Part shown: piece after piece, positions 15,614 through 23,529 of the stretch
Layout of the letters: every line of letters starts with the position of its first letter
How positions within the stretch are numbered: the stretch's first letter is position 1
Source: Chitinophagaceae bacterium
GTDB taxonomy: Bacteria > Bacteroidota > Bacteroidia > Chitinophagales > Chitinophagaceae
DNA length: 41,365 nucleotides
Assembly (NCBI GenBank): GCA_027484165.1
Contig: JAIXWH010000071.1
Coordinates: 1 to 41,365, forward strand
Direction: 5' to 3'
Made by a program: the position numbers and the translations under genes
Notes under the pieces: model-generated
The model's input: the letters and a program-made list of their open reading frames with translations, nothing else
Told to the model about the DNA's origin: nothing
Database searches by the model: none

Positions 15614-15621
15614 TACATTTG
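15614..15621 (+). promoter_or_regulatory. -7 element for the proline dehydrogenase gene
   Basis: TACATTTG is a perfect TAnnTTTG, 36 bases before the ATG at 15658. No -33 TTG stands out. Confidence 0.5.
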
Positions 15622-15657
15622 CCCTCTTTAAAACGATTGCTTTTTCACTGATTTTTA

Positions 15658-16899
15658 ATGAATCAAAAACTGCCACATAACATATCTTTCGACAATACTG
15701 AATATGCTTTCGCATACAAGTCAACCAAAGAATTGAAAAAAGCTCATTTTCTTTTTTCAACTATGGGTAAACCACTGCTAGTGAAATTGGGACTTTCATT
15801 TATGCCCATTGCTATAAAATGGAAGCTTCCATTTGTAAAATCAATTATCAGAAATACCATCTTCAGCCAATTTGTGGGAGGAGAGACTTTAGAAGACACT
15901 AAACCTGTTGTAGATAAGCTTGAAGAGTATGGTGTAAATGTAATTTTGGATTATGGTGTAGAAGGTGGCGAAGGTGAGCGAGCATTTGATCTTTCCACTC
16001 AAGAGTTTTTAAGTGTTATAGAATATGCATCGAAACAAAAAAATATTCCTTTCATTAGTATTAAAGTTACCGGACTATCACGGTTTACGTTACTCGAAAA
16101 GATTGATTCGCTGATGATTGCTCATTCTAATGAATTAATATTTGATAGGTATAAAAAAGCAATTGGTAGTTTATCAACAGAAGAACAAAACGAATGGAAA
16201 AGTGTATTAGATCGATTGATGTTAATTGGCAAAACCGCATATGACAAAGAGGTTTCAGTTTTAGTAGATGCTGAAGAATCATGGATACAAGAGCCAGTTG
16301 ATGCGATTACTTTGATGATGATGCAAATCTGTAATCAAAAGAGTGCAATCATTTACAACACTTATCAATTGTATCGTCATGATAGACTTGCTTTTTTGAA
16401 GGAGAACTTTGAGCTCTCTCAAAAAAATAATTTCATTCTCGGTGCAAAAATTGTAAGGGGTGCTTATATGGAAAAGGAAAGAAAACGAGCAATGGATATG
16501 GGTTACGTATCTCCAATTCAAATTACCAAAGAAAATACAGATAAAGATTATAATGAAGCATTGGAATTTTGCTTGTCAAACTATAACCATATTGCATTAG
16601 TTGTTGCTTCGCATAACGAGTATAGTAATTTACTAGCAAGTCAAATTATGGTCCAGAAAAATATAAATGCAAATCATCCCCACATACATTTTTCGCAGTT
16701 ATATGGAATGAGTGATAACATTACTTTCAATCTTGCACATTCTGGATGTAGTGTAAGTAAATATCTTCCTTTTGGTCCTATTAAAGATGTGATACCTTAT
16801 TTGATGAGAAGAGCTCAGGAAAATAGTTCAGTTGCAGGACAAACAGGAAGAGAGTTGGGACTAATAAAAAAGGAATTGAAACGAAGAAAACAAATGTAA
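15658..16899 (+). CDS. Proline dehydrogenase (FAD-dependent)
   Basis: A 413-residue single-domain proline dehydrogenase, which oxidises proline to pyrroline-5-carboxylate and passes electrons through FAD to the quinone pool. The TIM-barrel motifs are visible: ISIKVTGLSR, VLVDAEESWIQEP, IIYNTYQLYRHD, GAKIVRGAYMEKERKRA, VVASHNE and the substrate-binding C-terminal RRAQEN. The N-terminal extension with FVGGETLEDT is usual for the Bacteroidota and eukaryotic-like type. The P5C dehydrogenase that completes proline breakdown is not in the window. The gene ends 2 bases before a convergent phosphoesterase gene, with no room for a separate terminator. Confidence 0.93.
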   Translation: MNQKLPHNISFDNTEYAFAYKSTKELKKAHFLFSTMGKPLLVKLGLSFMPIAIKWKLPFVKSIIRNTIFSQFVGGETLEDTKPVVDKLEEYGVNVILDYGVEGGEGERAFDLSTQEFLSVIEYASKQKNIPFISIKVTGLSRFTLLEKIDSLMIAHSNELIFDRYKKAIGSLSTEEQNEWKSVLDRLMLIGKTAYDKEVSVLVDAEESWIQEPVDAITLMMMQICNQKSAIIYNTYQLYRHDRLAFLKENFELSQKNNFILGAKIVRGAYMEKERKRAMDMGYVSPIQITKENTDKDYNEALEFCLSNYNHIALVVASHNEYSNLLASQIMVQKNINANHPHIHFSQLYGMSDNITFNLAHSGCSVSKYLPFGPIKDVIPYLMRRAQENSSVAGQTGRELGLIKKELKRRKQM

Positions 16900-16901
16900 T
16901 T

Positions 16902-17417
16902 TTATCTCTTTCCCAATTCAATAATTGCACAATCTTTGATATTATCTTTATCAATTACAAATTTTACAATCGTTCTTACCTGATGCCATCCTTGCTTTCC
17001 TGCAGCTCCTGGATTGATATGCAAACAACCCAAGCTTTCATCATACATGATTTTTAAAATATGGGAATGTCCACTGATGAATAGTTTTATTTTTTGTTGA
17101 GTAATTTCTTTTTTGATACCAGGCGCATATCTTCCTGGATATCCACCAATATGTTGCATCATGATTTTTACATCTTCACAATTAAAAACCAGATTTTCAG
17201 GATAAACACTTCGGATATCTTTTCCATCGATATTTCCAAATATCCCTCTGATTATTACTTTATTGCCTTTATTAAGTAATCCATTCTGTAAATCTTCAAC
17301 AAGATTAATCGTTCCAAAGTCGCCGGCATGCCATATTTCATCACAATCTTTAAAATGTTCAAAAACAGCTTCATCTAAATAGCCATGAGTATCTGATATC
17401 AATCCAATTTTTGTCAA
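16902..17417 (-). CDS. Metallophosphoesterase, YfcE/MJ0936-like
   Basis: A 171-residue calcineurin-like phosphoesterase. All metal-binding motifs are present: Asp9 and His11 (ISDTHG), Asp33 (HAGDFG), Asn62 (GNID), His89 (MMQHIGG) and His117/His119 (SGHSHI). Single-domain members of this group act on phosphodiesters in the cytoplasm; the natural substrate is unknown. The start is TTG (17415-17417); no in-frame ATG lies nearby and the conserved sequence begins at once, so this non-ATG start is well supported. It converges on the proline dehydrogenase gene with a 2-base gap. Confidence 0.9.
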   Translation of the reverse strand: MTKIGLISDTHGYLDEAVFEHFKDCDEIWHAGDFGTINLVEDLQNGLLNKGNKVIIRGIFGNIDGKDIRSVYPENLVFNCEDVKIMMQHIGGYPGRYAPGIKKEITQQKIKLFISGHSHILKIMYDESLGCLHINPGAAGKQGWHQVRTIVKFVIDKDNIKDCAIIELGKR

Positions 17418-17644
17418 ATGTTTGAAGTTATTTTTAAAAATAAAGAGATTTTAGTTAATTCCAATTCCTTAAATTTGATAACTGATGAAGTTGTTTGAAT
17501 CTTAAAAAATTAAAAATTGCCATTTCACAGAAATTTCACTTACTACATCGATAAGCGTAATTGGAAATATTATTTTCTGATGCTCTCTTTATGCAAGGGA
17601 TATTGATGCTATTATTCCAGGAATAGGTAGCTATTTTCAATTTT

Positions 17645-17652
17645 TATTTTTG
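17645..17652 (+). promoter_or_regulatory. -7 element for the homogentisate dioxygenase gene
   Basis: TATTTTTG is a perfect TAnnTTTG, 18 bases before the ATG. The rest of the 253-base gap 17418-17670 shows nothing further that I can name. Confidence 0.5.
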
Positions 17653-17670
17653 ACTTTTTAAATTATTATC

Positions 17671-18828
17671 ATGGCACATTACAGATCATTAGGGAACATC
17701 CCTCATAAAAGACATACACAATTCAGGAAGCCTGATGGCGCCTTATATTCAGAGCAGTTGTTTTCAACTGAAGGCTTTTCAAATGATTACTCTATTTTGT
17801 ATCATACATACGCTCCAACACTAATCGTAAAATGTGATGATCCAATTGATGTAAATCCTATTGTTGCTGAGGAAAAAATGCTTAAGCACAGAAGCTTTGA
17901 AGGATTCAATATAAAACCTGAGATTGATTATTTATCCAGCAGGAAAGCAGTTTTGGTTAACAGCGATTGTCATATCGTGCTTGCTTCACCTCAAAAAAGT
18001 ATGACCGATTACTTTTACAAAAATGCAGATGCCGATGAAATGATTTTTGTTCATGAGGGCAGTGGTGTGGTAAAGACTTGTTATGGAGAGTTGGAGTTCA
18101 GTTATGGCGATTATATAGTTTTGCCCAGAGGGACTATTTATCAAATCCATTTCAATGATGAAAAGAACAGATTGTTTATCGTTGAATCTTTTCATCCCAT
18201 CAGATATCCTAAACGCTATATGAGTAAGCTTGGGCAATTGATGGAACATTCACCTTATTGCGAAAGAGATATCAGAGGTCCTCAAAATTTAAAAACACAC
18301 GACGAAAAAGGTGATTTTATTATCAAAACAAAAAAGAAAGGGTTGTTGTATGGAATTCATTATGGTACTCATCCTTTTGATGTAATCGGCTGGGATGGCT
18401 GCTGTTATCCTTTCATTTTTAGTATTCATGATTTCGAACCCATTACAGGTAGAGTGCATCAACCACCTCCAGTGCACCAGACTTTTGAGACAGACGCATT
18501 TGTGGTTTGCTCTTTTGTACCTCGTTTGTATGATTATCATCCACAATCAATTCCTGCGCCATATAACCATAGTAACATCGACAGTGATGAATTATTGTAT
18601 TATGTTGATGGAGATTTCATGAGCAGAAAGCATGTTACCAGAGGCATGATTACTTTGCATCCTGCAGGTATACCTCATGGTCCACACCCTGGAGCTGTAG
18701 AAAAAAGTATTGGAGCTAAAGAAACCAAGGAGTTGGCTGTGATGGTGGATACTTTCAGACCATTACAATTAACGAAAACAGCTTTGGAAATAGAAAATGA
18801 AGGATATGTGATGAGTTGGGCGGAGTAG
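17671..18828 (+). CDS. hmgA: Homogentisate 1,2-dioxygenase
   Basis: A 385-residue cupin-fold iron enzyme that opens the ring of homogentisate to maleylacetoacetate in tyrosine and phenylalanine breakdown. The N-terminal half has the first cupin (FVHEGSGVVKTCYGELEFSY, then GDYIVLPRGT). The second cupin bears the probable iron ligands by comparison with known enzymes: His300 and Glu307 in YNHSNIDSDELLYY and His336 in IPHGPHPG. Length is somewhat shorter than the roughly 430-445 residues of proteobacterial and animal forms, as in other Bacteroidota. It is a single-gene unit with a promoter upstream and a bidirectional terminator downstream. Confidence 0.93.
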   Translation: MAHYRSLGNIPHKRHTQFRKPDGALYSEQLFSTEGFSNDYSILYHTYAPTLIVKCDDPIDVNPIVAEEKMLKHRSFEGFNIKPEIDYLSSRKAVLVNSDCHIVLASPQKSMTDYFYKNADADEMIFVHEGSGVVKTCYGELEFSYGDYIVLPRGTIYQIHFNDEKNRLFIVESFHPIRYPKRYMSKLGQLMEHSPYCERDIRGPQNLKTHDEKGDFIIKTKKKGLLYGIHYGTHPFDVIGWDGCCYPFIFSIHDFEPITGRVHQPPPVHQTFETDAFVVCSFVPRLYDYHPQSIPAPYNHSNIDSDELLYYVDGDFMSRKHVTRGMITLHPAGIPHGPHPGAVEKSIGAKETKELAVMVDTFRPLQLTKTALEIENEGYVMSWAE

Positions 18829-18840
18829 TTTTTGGTTGTA

Positions 18841-18859
18841 TAGTTGATTGGTTAATTTG
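18841..18859. repeat. Short tract related to the TTGATTAG array
   Basis: TAGTTGATTGGTTAATTTG has two units that match the octamer array at 4786-4841. It also lies just after a stop codon, between convergent genes. Confidence 0.4.
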
Positions 18860-18885
18860 CTACTGATTTTTATATTTAGGGGAAT

Positions 18886-18923
18886 AAAAAAAAATCCTCC
18901 GATGTTTTCGGAGGATTTTTTTT
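18886..18923. terminator. Bidirectional terminator between hmgA and rpsA
   Basis: TCCTCCGA (18895-18902) pairs with TCGGAGGA (18908-18915) around loop TGTTT. An A-run precedes and a T-run follows, so it works for both convergent genes. Confidence 0.85.
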
Positions 18924-18940
18924 AGAATATAAAATTCGAG

Positions 18941-20851
18941 TTATTCTGCTTTTGGTTCTTCGCCAGCAGCGTTGTCCATTTTAGCTTTTAAGCCAGCCAA
19001 TACTCCTAAATCACCCAATGTAGATTTTTCAACTTTACTTTGAATATTCTTCACTGCTTTTTTAGTTTCTTCAAACTCGGCTTTCTTTTCTTTAACCTCG
19101 ATTTGTTTTTCTTCTTCTTTTACTTGTTCCCACAAACGAGTGTGACTAAGTAATATACGCTTGTCGTTACGATCGAATTCGATAACCATGAATTTAGCTA
19201 CTTCATCAGCGCCAATCATTTTTTCGTCTTCTTTCATTAAATGACGAGCAGGAGCGTATCCTTCCAATCCGTAAGGCAATTGAATTACTGCACCTTTTTC
19301 ATCTTTCTTCACTACTGTTCCTTCGTGAGTAGAACCGATGGTAAATACAGTTTCCAATGAATTCCATGGATCTTCTTCAATTTGTTTGTGTCCTAACTGA
19401 AGTTTACGTCCTTCTTTATCGATGCTTAAAATGATTACTTCGATTTCTTTACCAACTTTAGTGTATTCGTTAGGGTTATTGAAACGCTTCAACCAGCTCA
19501 AGTCGCTGATGTGAATCATTCCGCCAATACCTGTAGATAATTCTACAAACACACCATAAGGAGTGATGTTTTTAACAACACCCATGTGACGAGATTGCTC
19601 AGGGAATTTTTCTTCGATAATGCTCCAAGGATCTTCAGTCATTTGTTTGATTGAAAGACTCATCTTGCGAGTTTCTTTATCAAGAGTTACCACTTTTGCT
19701 TCATGCTCATCTCCTAATTTGAAGAATTCTTTTGCATTGATTGGTGTGTTAGCCCAAGTAATTTCACTCACGTGAACCAAACCTTCAACACCTGGAGTGA
19801 TTTCAAGGAAAGCACCGTAGTCTTCGATGTTAACTACTTTACCTTTGATGATCTCACCTTCTTTAAGGTTTTCAGCCAATGTATCCCAAGGATGTGGAGT
19901 TAATTGTTTTAAACCTAAGCTGATACGTTTTTTATCATCATCAAAATCAAGTACTACGACATTGATTTTCTGATCCATCTTCAATACTTCAGAAGGATGG
20001 TTGATACGTCCCCATGAAATATCTGTGATATAAAGTAAACCATCCAATCCACCCAAATCAAGGAATGCTCCGAAATCAGTGATATTTTTGATAGTTCCTT
20101 CCAATACCTGCCCTTTTTCCAATTTGCCGATGATTTCAGCTCTTTGAGCTTCGATATCGCTTTCGATAAGAGCTTTGTGAGAAACAACTGCATTCTTGAT
20201 AGTTTCGTTAATCTTAACCACTTTGAATTCCATTGTTTTTCCTACGAACTGATCGTAATCTGTAACTGGCTTCACATCGATTTGTGATCCTGGTAAGAAT
20301 GTTTCCATTCCGAATACGTCAACAATTAAACCACCTTTAGTTTTGCTTGTTACTAAGCCCGTAACAATTTCGCCGGTTTTGTTAACCTCAACGATTCTTT
20401 CCCAAGCTCTTGTAATTCTAGCAGATTTACGACTTAAATGAAGATTACCTTCTCTGTCTTCTTTTTCAACTACCATTACCTCAACGATATCGCCAACTTT
20501 GATACCGCCTGGAAGGTCTCTGAATTCGTTCAAAGAAATCAAACCATCACTTTTAAACCCGATGTTCACAACAGCATCAGTTTTGGTTAATGATACAATT
20601 GAAGCTTGGATCATTTCGCCATCATTGATTTGCTTGAATGTGTTGTCATACACGTTATCGTATTTAGCTTTTTCCTCTTTAGTGTAGCTAACTACGTTAC
20701 GTTTGTCACGACTCCAGTCGAAGTCATCGTGAGCGGTTTCAACATGCTTTTCAGCAACAGGTACATTTGGTGTCGCAGTAGCTTCAGCTTCCATTGAAGA
20801 CATCGGCTCCTGTTCTTCTGCGTTTAGTTGTTTGAAAATATAAATTGACAT
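18941..20851 (-). CDS. rpsA: 30S ribosomal protein S1
   Basis: A 636-residue S1 protein, the mRNA-binding subunit of the 30S ribosome. Six S1 (OB-fold) repeats follow an acidic N-terminal extension; their first strands read GEMIQASIVSLT, GEIVTGLVTSKT, GQVLEGTIKNITDFGAF, GEIIKGKVVNIEDYGAF, MGVVKNITPYGVF and GSTHEGTVVKKDEKGAV. A charged Lys/Glu-rich tail closes the protein. The start is placed at the ATG at 20851 (MSIYIFKQLN). A longer frame to 20896 is rejected because a perfect -7 element lies inside it at 20884-20891. The short mRNA leader contains a hairpin. The gene has its own terminator. Confidence 0.95.
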   Translation of the reverse strand: MSIYIFKQLNAEEQEPMSSMEAEATATPNVPVAEKHVETAHDDFDWSRDKRNVVSYTKEEKAKYDNVYDNTFKQINDGEMIQASIVSLTKTDAVVNIGFKSDGLISLNEFRDLPGGIKVGDIVEVMVVEKEDREGNLHLSRKSARITRAWERIVEVNKTGEIVTGLVTSKTKGGLIVDVFGMETFLPGSQIDVKPVTDYDQFVGKTMEFKVVKINETIKNAVVSHKALIESDIEAQRAEIIGKLEKGQVLEGTIKNITDFGAFLDLGGLDGLLYITDISWGRINHPSEVLKMDQKINVVVLDFDDDKKRISLGLKQLTPHPWDTLAENLKEGEIIKGKVVNIEDYGAFLEITPGVEGLVHVSEITWANTPINAKEFFKLGDEHEAKVVTLDKETRKMSLSIKQMTEDPWSIIEEKFPEQSRHMGVVKNITPYGVFVELSTGIGGMIHISDLSWLKRFNNPNEYTKVGKEIEVIILSIDKEGRKLQLGHKQIEEDPWNSLETVFTIGSTHEGTVVKKDEKGAVIQLPYGLEGYAPARHLMKEDEKMIGADEVAKFMVIEFDRNDKRILLSHTRLWEQVKEEEKQIEVKEKKAEFEETKKAVKNIQSKVEKSTLGDLGVLAGLKAKMDNAAGEEPKAE

Positions 20852-20860
20852 AAAATAAAT

Positions 20861-20879
20861 CCCGTGGTTTTTTAACGGG
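20861..20879 (-). promoter_or_regulatory. Hairpin in the rpsA mRNA leader
   Basis: CCCGT (20861-20865) pairs with ACGGG (20875-20879) around a 9-base loop, ending 9 bases before the start codon. It occupies nearly the whole predicted leader. Confidence 0.4.
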
Positions 20880-20883
20880 GTTG

Positions 20884-20891
20884 CAAAGGTA
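20884..20891 (-). promoter_or_regulatory. -7 element for rpsA
   Basis: TACCTTTG on the minus strand is a perfect TAnnTTTG and puts the transcript start near 20880. The upstream ATG at 20896 would therefore not be transcribed from this promoter. Confidence 0.6.
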
Positions 20892-21103
20892 CACATTTTC
20901 GTAAGAAAAACGAGTAAAATGAGGCTTTTTTGCCTAAATAATTTTGTAAAGTACAGCTATAAAATAAAAGAATTTAGAGGGATTCGACTTGTTGAATCAA
21001 TTCAATTGATATAATTTGCTGATTTTACGCATTTTCTGAATATTTCATTTTAAAAATCCTCAATTTTATCCGAAATTCGCACAACTATCTAAACAAATCA
21101 TCA

Positions 21104-22315
21104 ATGGCAATTGAAATAAAAGTTCCTACAGTTGGAGAAAGTATCAGTGAAGTAACCCTAGTAAAATGGCTAAAAGCCGATGGCGCGTGGGCTGATAGGG
21201 ATGAGGTAATTGCAGAATTGGAGAGTGAAAAGGCGACTTTTGAAATTAATGCTGAACAGGCTGGAGCTGTAAAACATATCGCAAAAGAAGGCGATACCTT
21301 AGCTATAGGAGATTTAGTTTGTAACATTGATACATCAGTTGAAAGGCCTGCCGAACTTGCAGAAGCTCCGAAAGCTGAGCCCGTTGCAGAAAAAGCAATA
21401 GCTCCAAAAGAACAAACTCACTCAGCTGCAGATGTAAAAGCAACCCCTGTTGCTGCAGCCATCATTGCAGATAAAAAAATCGATAGTAAAAAAATCACTC
21501 CTTCAGGGTCTAATGGTAAAATTGTAAAGCAAGATGTTTTAGAAGCGCTTTCAAATCCAGGAAGAAAACCTGGCGCTGAGATGTTCAGTAGAAGTGACCG
21601 TCCTGAAAAGATGAGTAATCTACGTAAAACTGTGAGCAGAAGATTAGTAGAAGCAAAGAATACCACTGCAATGCTTACCACTTTCAATGAAGTGGATATG
21701 GGTGCTATAATGGACATCAGAAAAAAATTCAAGGATAAATTCAAGGAACAACATCAGGTGAATTTGGGATTCATGAGTTTCTTCACCAAAGCCTGCTGCT
21801 ATGCACTTCAGGAATTTCCAGCAGTGAACGCATACATCGACGGAGAGAGTATCATTTATCATGATTATTGTGACGTATCCATTGCCGTTAGTGCACCTAA
21901 AGGACTAGTGGTTCCTGTTATCAGAAATGCTGAAAGTTTGAGCATGGCTGAAATTGAACAGGCTGTAGTTGATTTGGCAACAAAAGCAAAAAATAACAAG
22001 TTGACTGTTGAAGAAATGACAGGAGGAACTTTCACTATCACCAATGGTGGAATTTTTGGATCCATGATGAGTACGCCAATTATTAATATTCCTCAAAGCG
22101 CAATTTTAGGAATGCACAATATTGTTGAAAGGCCAATGGCAGTAAATGGTCAGGTGGTAATCAGACCCATGATGTATTTAGCTTTAAGTTATGACCATAG
22201 AATCATTGACGGAAGAGAGTCGGTTGGTTTCTTGGTTAGAGTTAAACAATTGCTCGAAAACCCAGCATTGATGTTGTTTGGGAAAGATCCTGTAAGCGCT
22301 TTACTTGAAGTTTAA
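21104..22315 (+). CDS. sucB: 2-oxoglutarate dehydrogenase E2 (dihydrolipoyl succinyltransferase)
   Basis: A 403-residue E2 subunit that transfers the succinyl group from lipoyl-lysine to CoA in the citric acid cycle. The lipoyl domain (1-77) carries the lipoylated Lys43 in [10 protein letters not shown]. After an Ala/Pro/Lys-rich linker comes the E1/E3-binding domain ([20 protein letters not shown]), then the catalytic domain with the active-site His365 and Asp369 in [26 protein letters not shown] points to the succinyl rather than acetyl type. The E1 subunit (sucA) is not adjacent here. A strong hairpin terminator follows. Confidence 0.93.
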   Translation: MAIEIKVPTVGESISEVTLVKWLKADGAWADRDEVIAELESEKATFEINAEQAGAVKHIAKEGDTLAIGDLVCNIDTSVERPAELAEAPKAEPVAEKAIAPKEQTHSAADVKATPVAAAIIADKKIDSKKITPSGSNGKIVKQDVLEALSNPGRKPGAEMFSRSDRPEKMSNLRKTVSRRLVEAKNTTAMLTTFNEVDMGAIMDIRKKFKDKFKEQHQVNLGFMSFFTKACCYALQEFPAVNAYIDGESIIYHDYCDVSIAVSAPKGLVVPVIRNAESLSMAEIEQAVVDLATKAKNNKLTVEEMTGGTFTITNGGIFGSMMSTPIINIPQSAILGMHNIVERPMAVNGQVVIRPMMYLALSYDHRIIDGRESVGFLVRVKQLLENPALMLFGKDPVSALLEV

Positions 22316-22334
22316 TTAAAAATTATATAATAGC

Positions 22335-22359
22335 AATCCCGCTTTGGCGGGATTTTTTT
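22335..22359 (+). terminator. Rho-independent terminator after sucB
   Basis: AATCCCGC (22335-22342) pairs with GCGGGATT (22347-22354) around loop TTTG. The T-run ends at 22359, immediately before the ATG of the next gene at 22360. Confidence 0.85.
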
Positions 22360-23529
22360 ATGAGCAGATTTCATTCCTATTTATCCAACGCTGAAAAAAT
22401 TATCGGTTCTTATAAAAAAGGAGAACCCTTAAACCACCATCTGAAACAATTTTTTGCGTCGAATAAAAAATATGGTTCGCGAGACAGGAAACAGATTGCC
22501 TCACTATGTTATCATTATTTCAGATGTGCTCATTTGTTTGGTTCGTCAAGTAAAACTGAAACAAAAATATTGAACTCCATTTTTTTGTGCAATCAATCTC
22601 AACATGAGATACTGAATCAACTTGCACCTGATTTGAATGAAAAAATAGAATTGCCATTAGAGGATAAATTCTCCTACTTAAATGTCAATTCAAACACTGT
22701 TTTCAAATTTAATGAGGAGCTATCTGATGAATTAGATCACAGGCTTTTTGCACATTCGATTTTCAATCAATCTGCTTTGTTTTTGAGAGTGAGGACAGGT
22801 TATTTGAATAAGGTAATTGAGAAGTTGAGAGAGGGTGGTGTTTATTTTGAACAAATTGGAGAGGATACGATTAAGTGTAATAGCAGTGTAAAAATTAACG
22901 AGATTCTCAAAGTTAACAAAGAGGTAGTCATCCAGGATTTAAATTCACAAAGGGTTTTTGATTTTTTGAAGAAAAATAAGATCAATAAAGGGTTAGGTCT
23001 ATTTGATGTTTGGGATACCTGTGCCGCAAGTGGAGGGAAGTCGATTCTTATACATGATATTTTAAAAGGTAAGGCAAAACTAACAGCATCGGATGTAAGA
23101 GAAAATATCTTATCCAATTACAGTTCTCGATTGGAAGAAGCTGGAATCAATATCAATAGAAAATTTAAACAGGACCTTTCTGTTGTTTCGGGGCTGAGTA
23201 AGAACGATAAATTTGATTTGATTATATGTGATGCACCTTGTAGTGGAAGTGGGACTTGGGCCAGAACACCAGAGCAATATTTCAGTTTTGAAAAACATAT
23301 GATCTCTGATTTTGTGGGAAAACAGCAATCTATTGTGACGAATGTAATACCACATCTCAAAGAAAATGGACTTTTGTTTTATATTACCTGCTCAGTTTTT
23401 AAATCAGAGAATGAAGATGTGGCAAAGTTCATCATGTCTAAATTCAACTTGAATTGCCTTGAGCAGAATTATTTTAAAGGGTATAACGATAATGCTGATA
23501 CGATGTTTGTAGCAGTGTTTCAATTATAG
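22360..23529 (+). CDS. RsmB/NOP-family RNA m5C methyltransferase
   Basis: A 389-residue SAM-dependent methyltransferase of the RsmB/NSUN group, which methylates C5 of cytosine in rRNA or tRNA. The SAM-binding motif I is DTCAASGGKSILI; motif IV DAPCSGSGTWARTPEQ and motif VI TCSVFKSENEDV carry the two active-site cysteines. The N-terminal part (about 1-130) is a NusB-like helical region (GSRDRKQIASLCYHYFR) rather than a full RsmB N-domain. Its ATG touches the T-run of the upstream terminator, so expression may depend on readthrough. The gene overlaps the convergent protease gene by 6 bases. Target nucleotide is unknown. Confidence 0.9.
   Translation: MSRFHSYLSNAEKIIGSYKKGEPLNHHLKQFFASNKKYGSRDRKQIASLCYHYFRCAHLFGSSSKTETKILNSIFLCNQSQHEILNQLAPDLNEKIELPLEDKFSYLNVNSNTVFKFNEELSDELDHRLFAHSIFNQSALFLRVRTGYLNKVIEKLREGGVYFEQIGEDTIKCNSSVKINEILKVNKEVVIQDLNSQRVFDFLKKNKINKGLGLFDVWDTCAASGGKSILIHDILKGKAKLTASDVRENILSNYSSRLEEAGININRKFKQDLSVVSGLSKNDKFDLIICDAPCSGSGTWARTPEQYFSFEKHMISDFVGKQQSIVTNVIPHLKENGLLFYITCSVFKSENEDVAKFIMSKFNLNCLEQNYFKGYNDNADTMFVAVFQL

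Noticed and set aside
20852-20896. Longer N terminus of ribosomal protein S1
   Set aside because: The extra 15 codons contain a perfect -7 promoter element and have no resemblance to S1 sequence.
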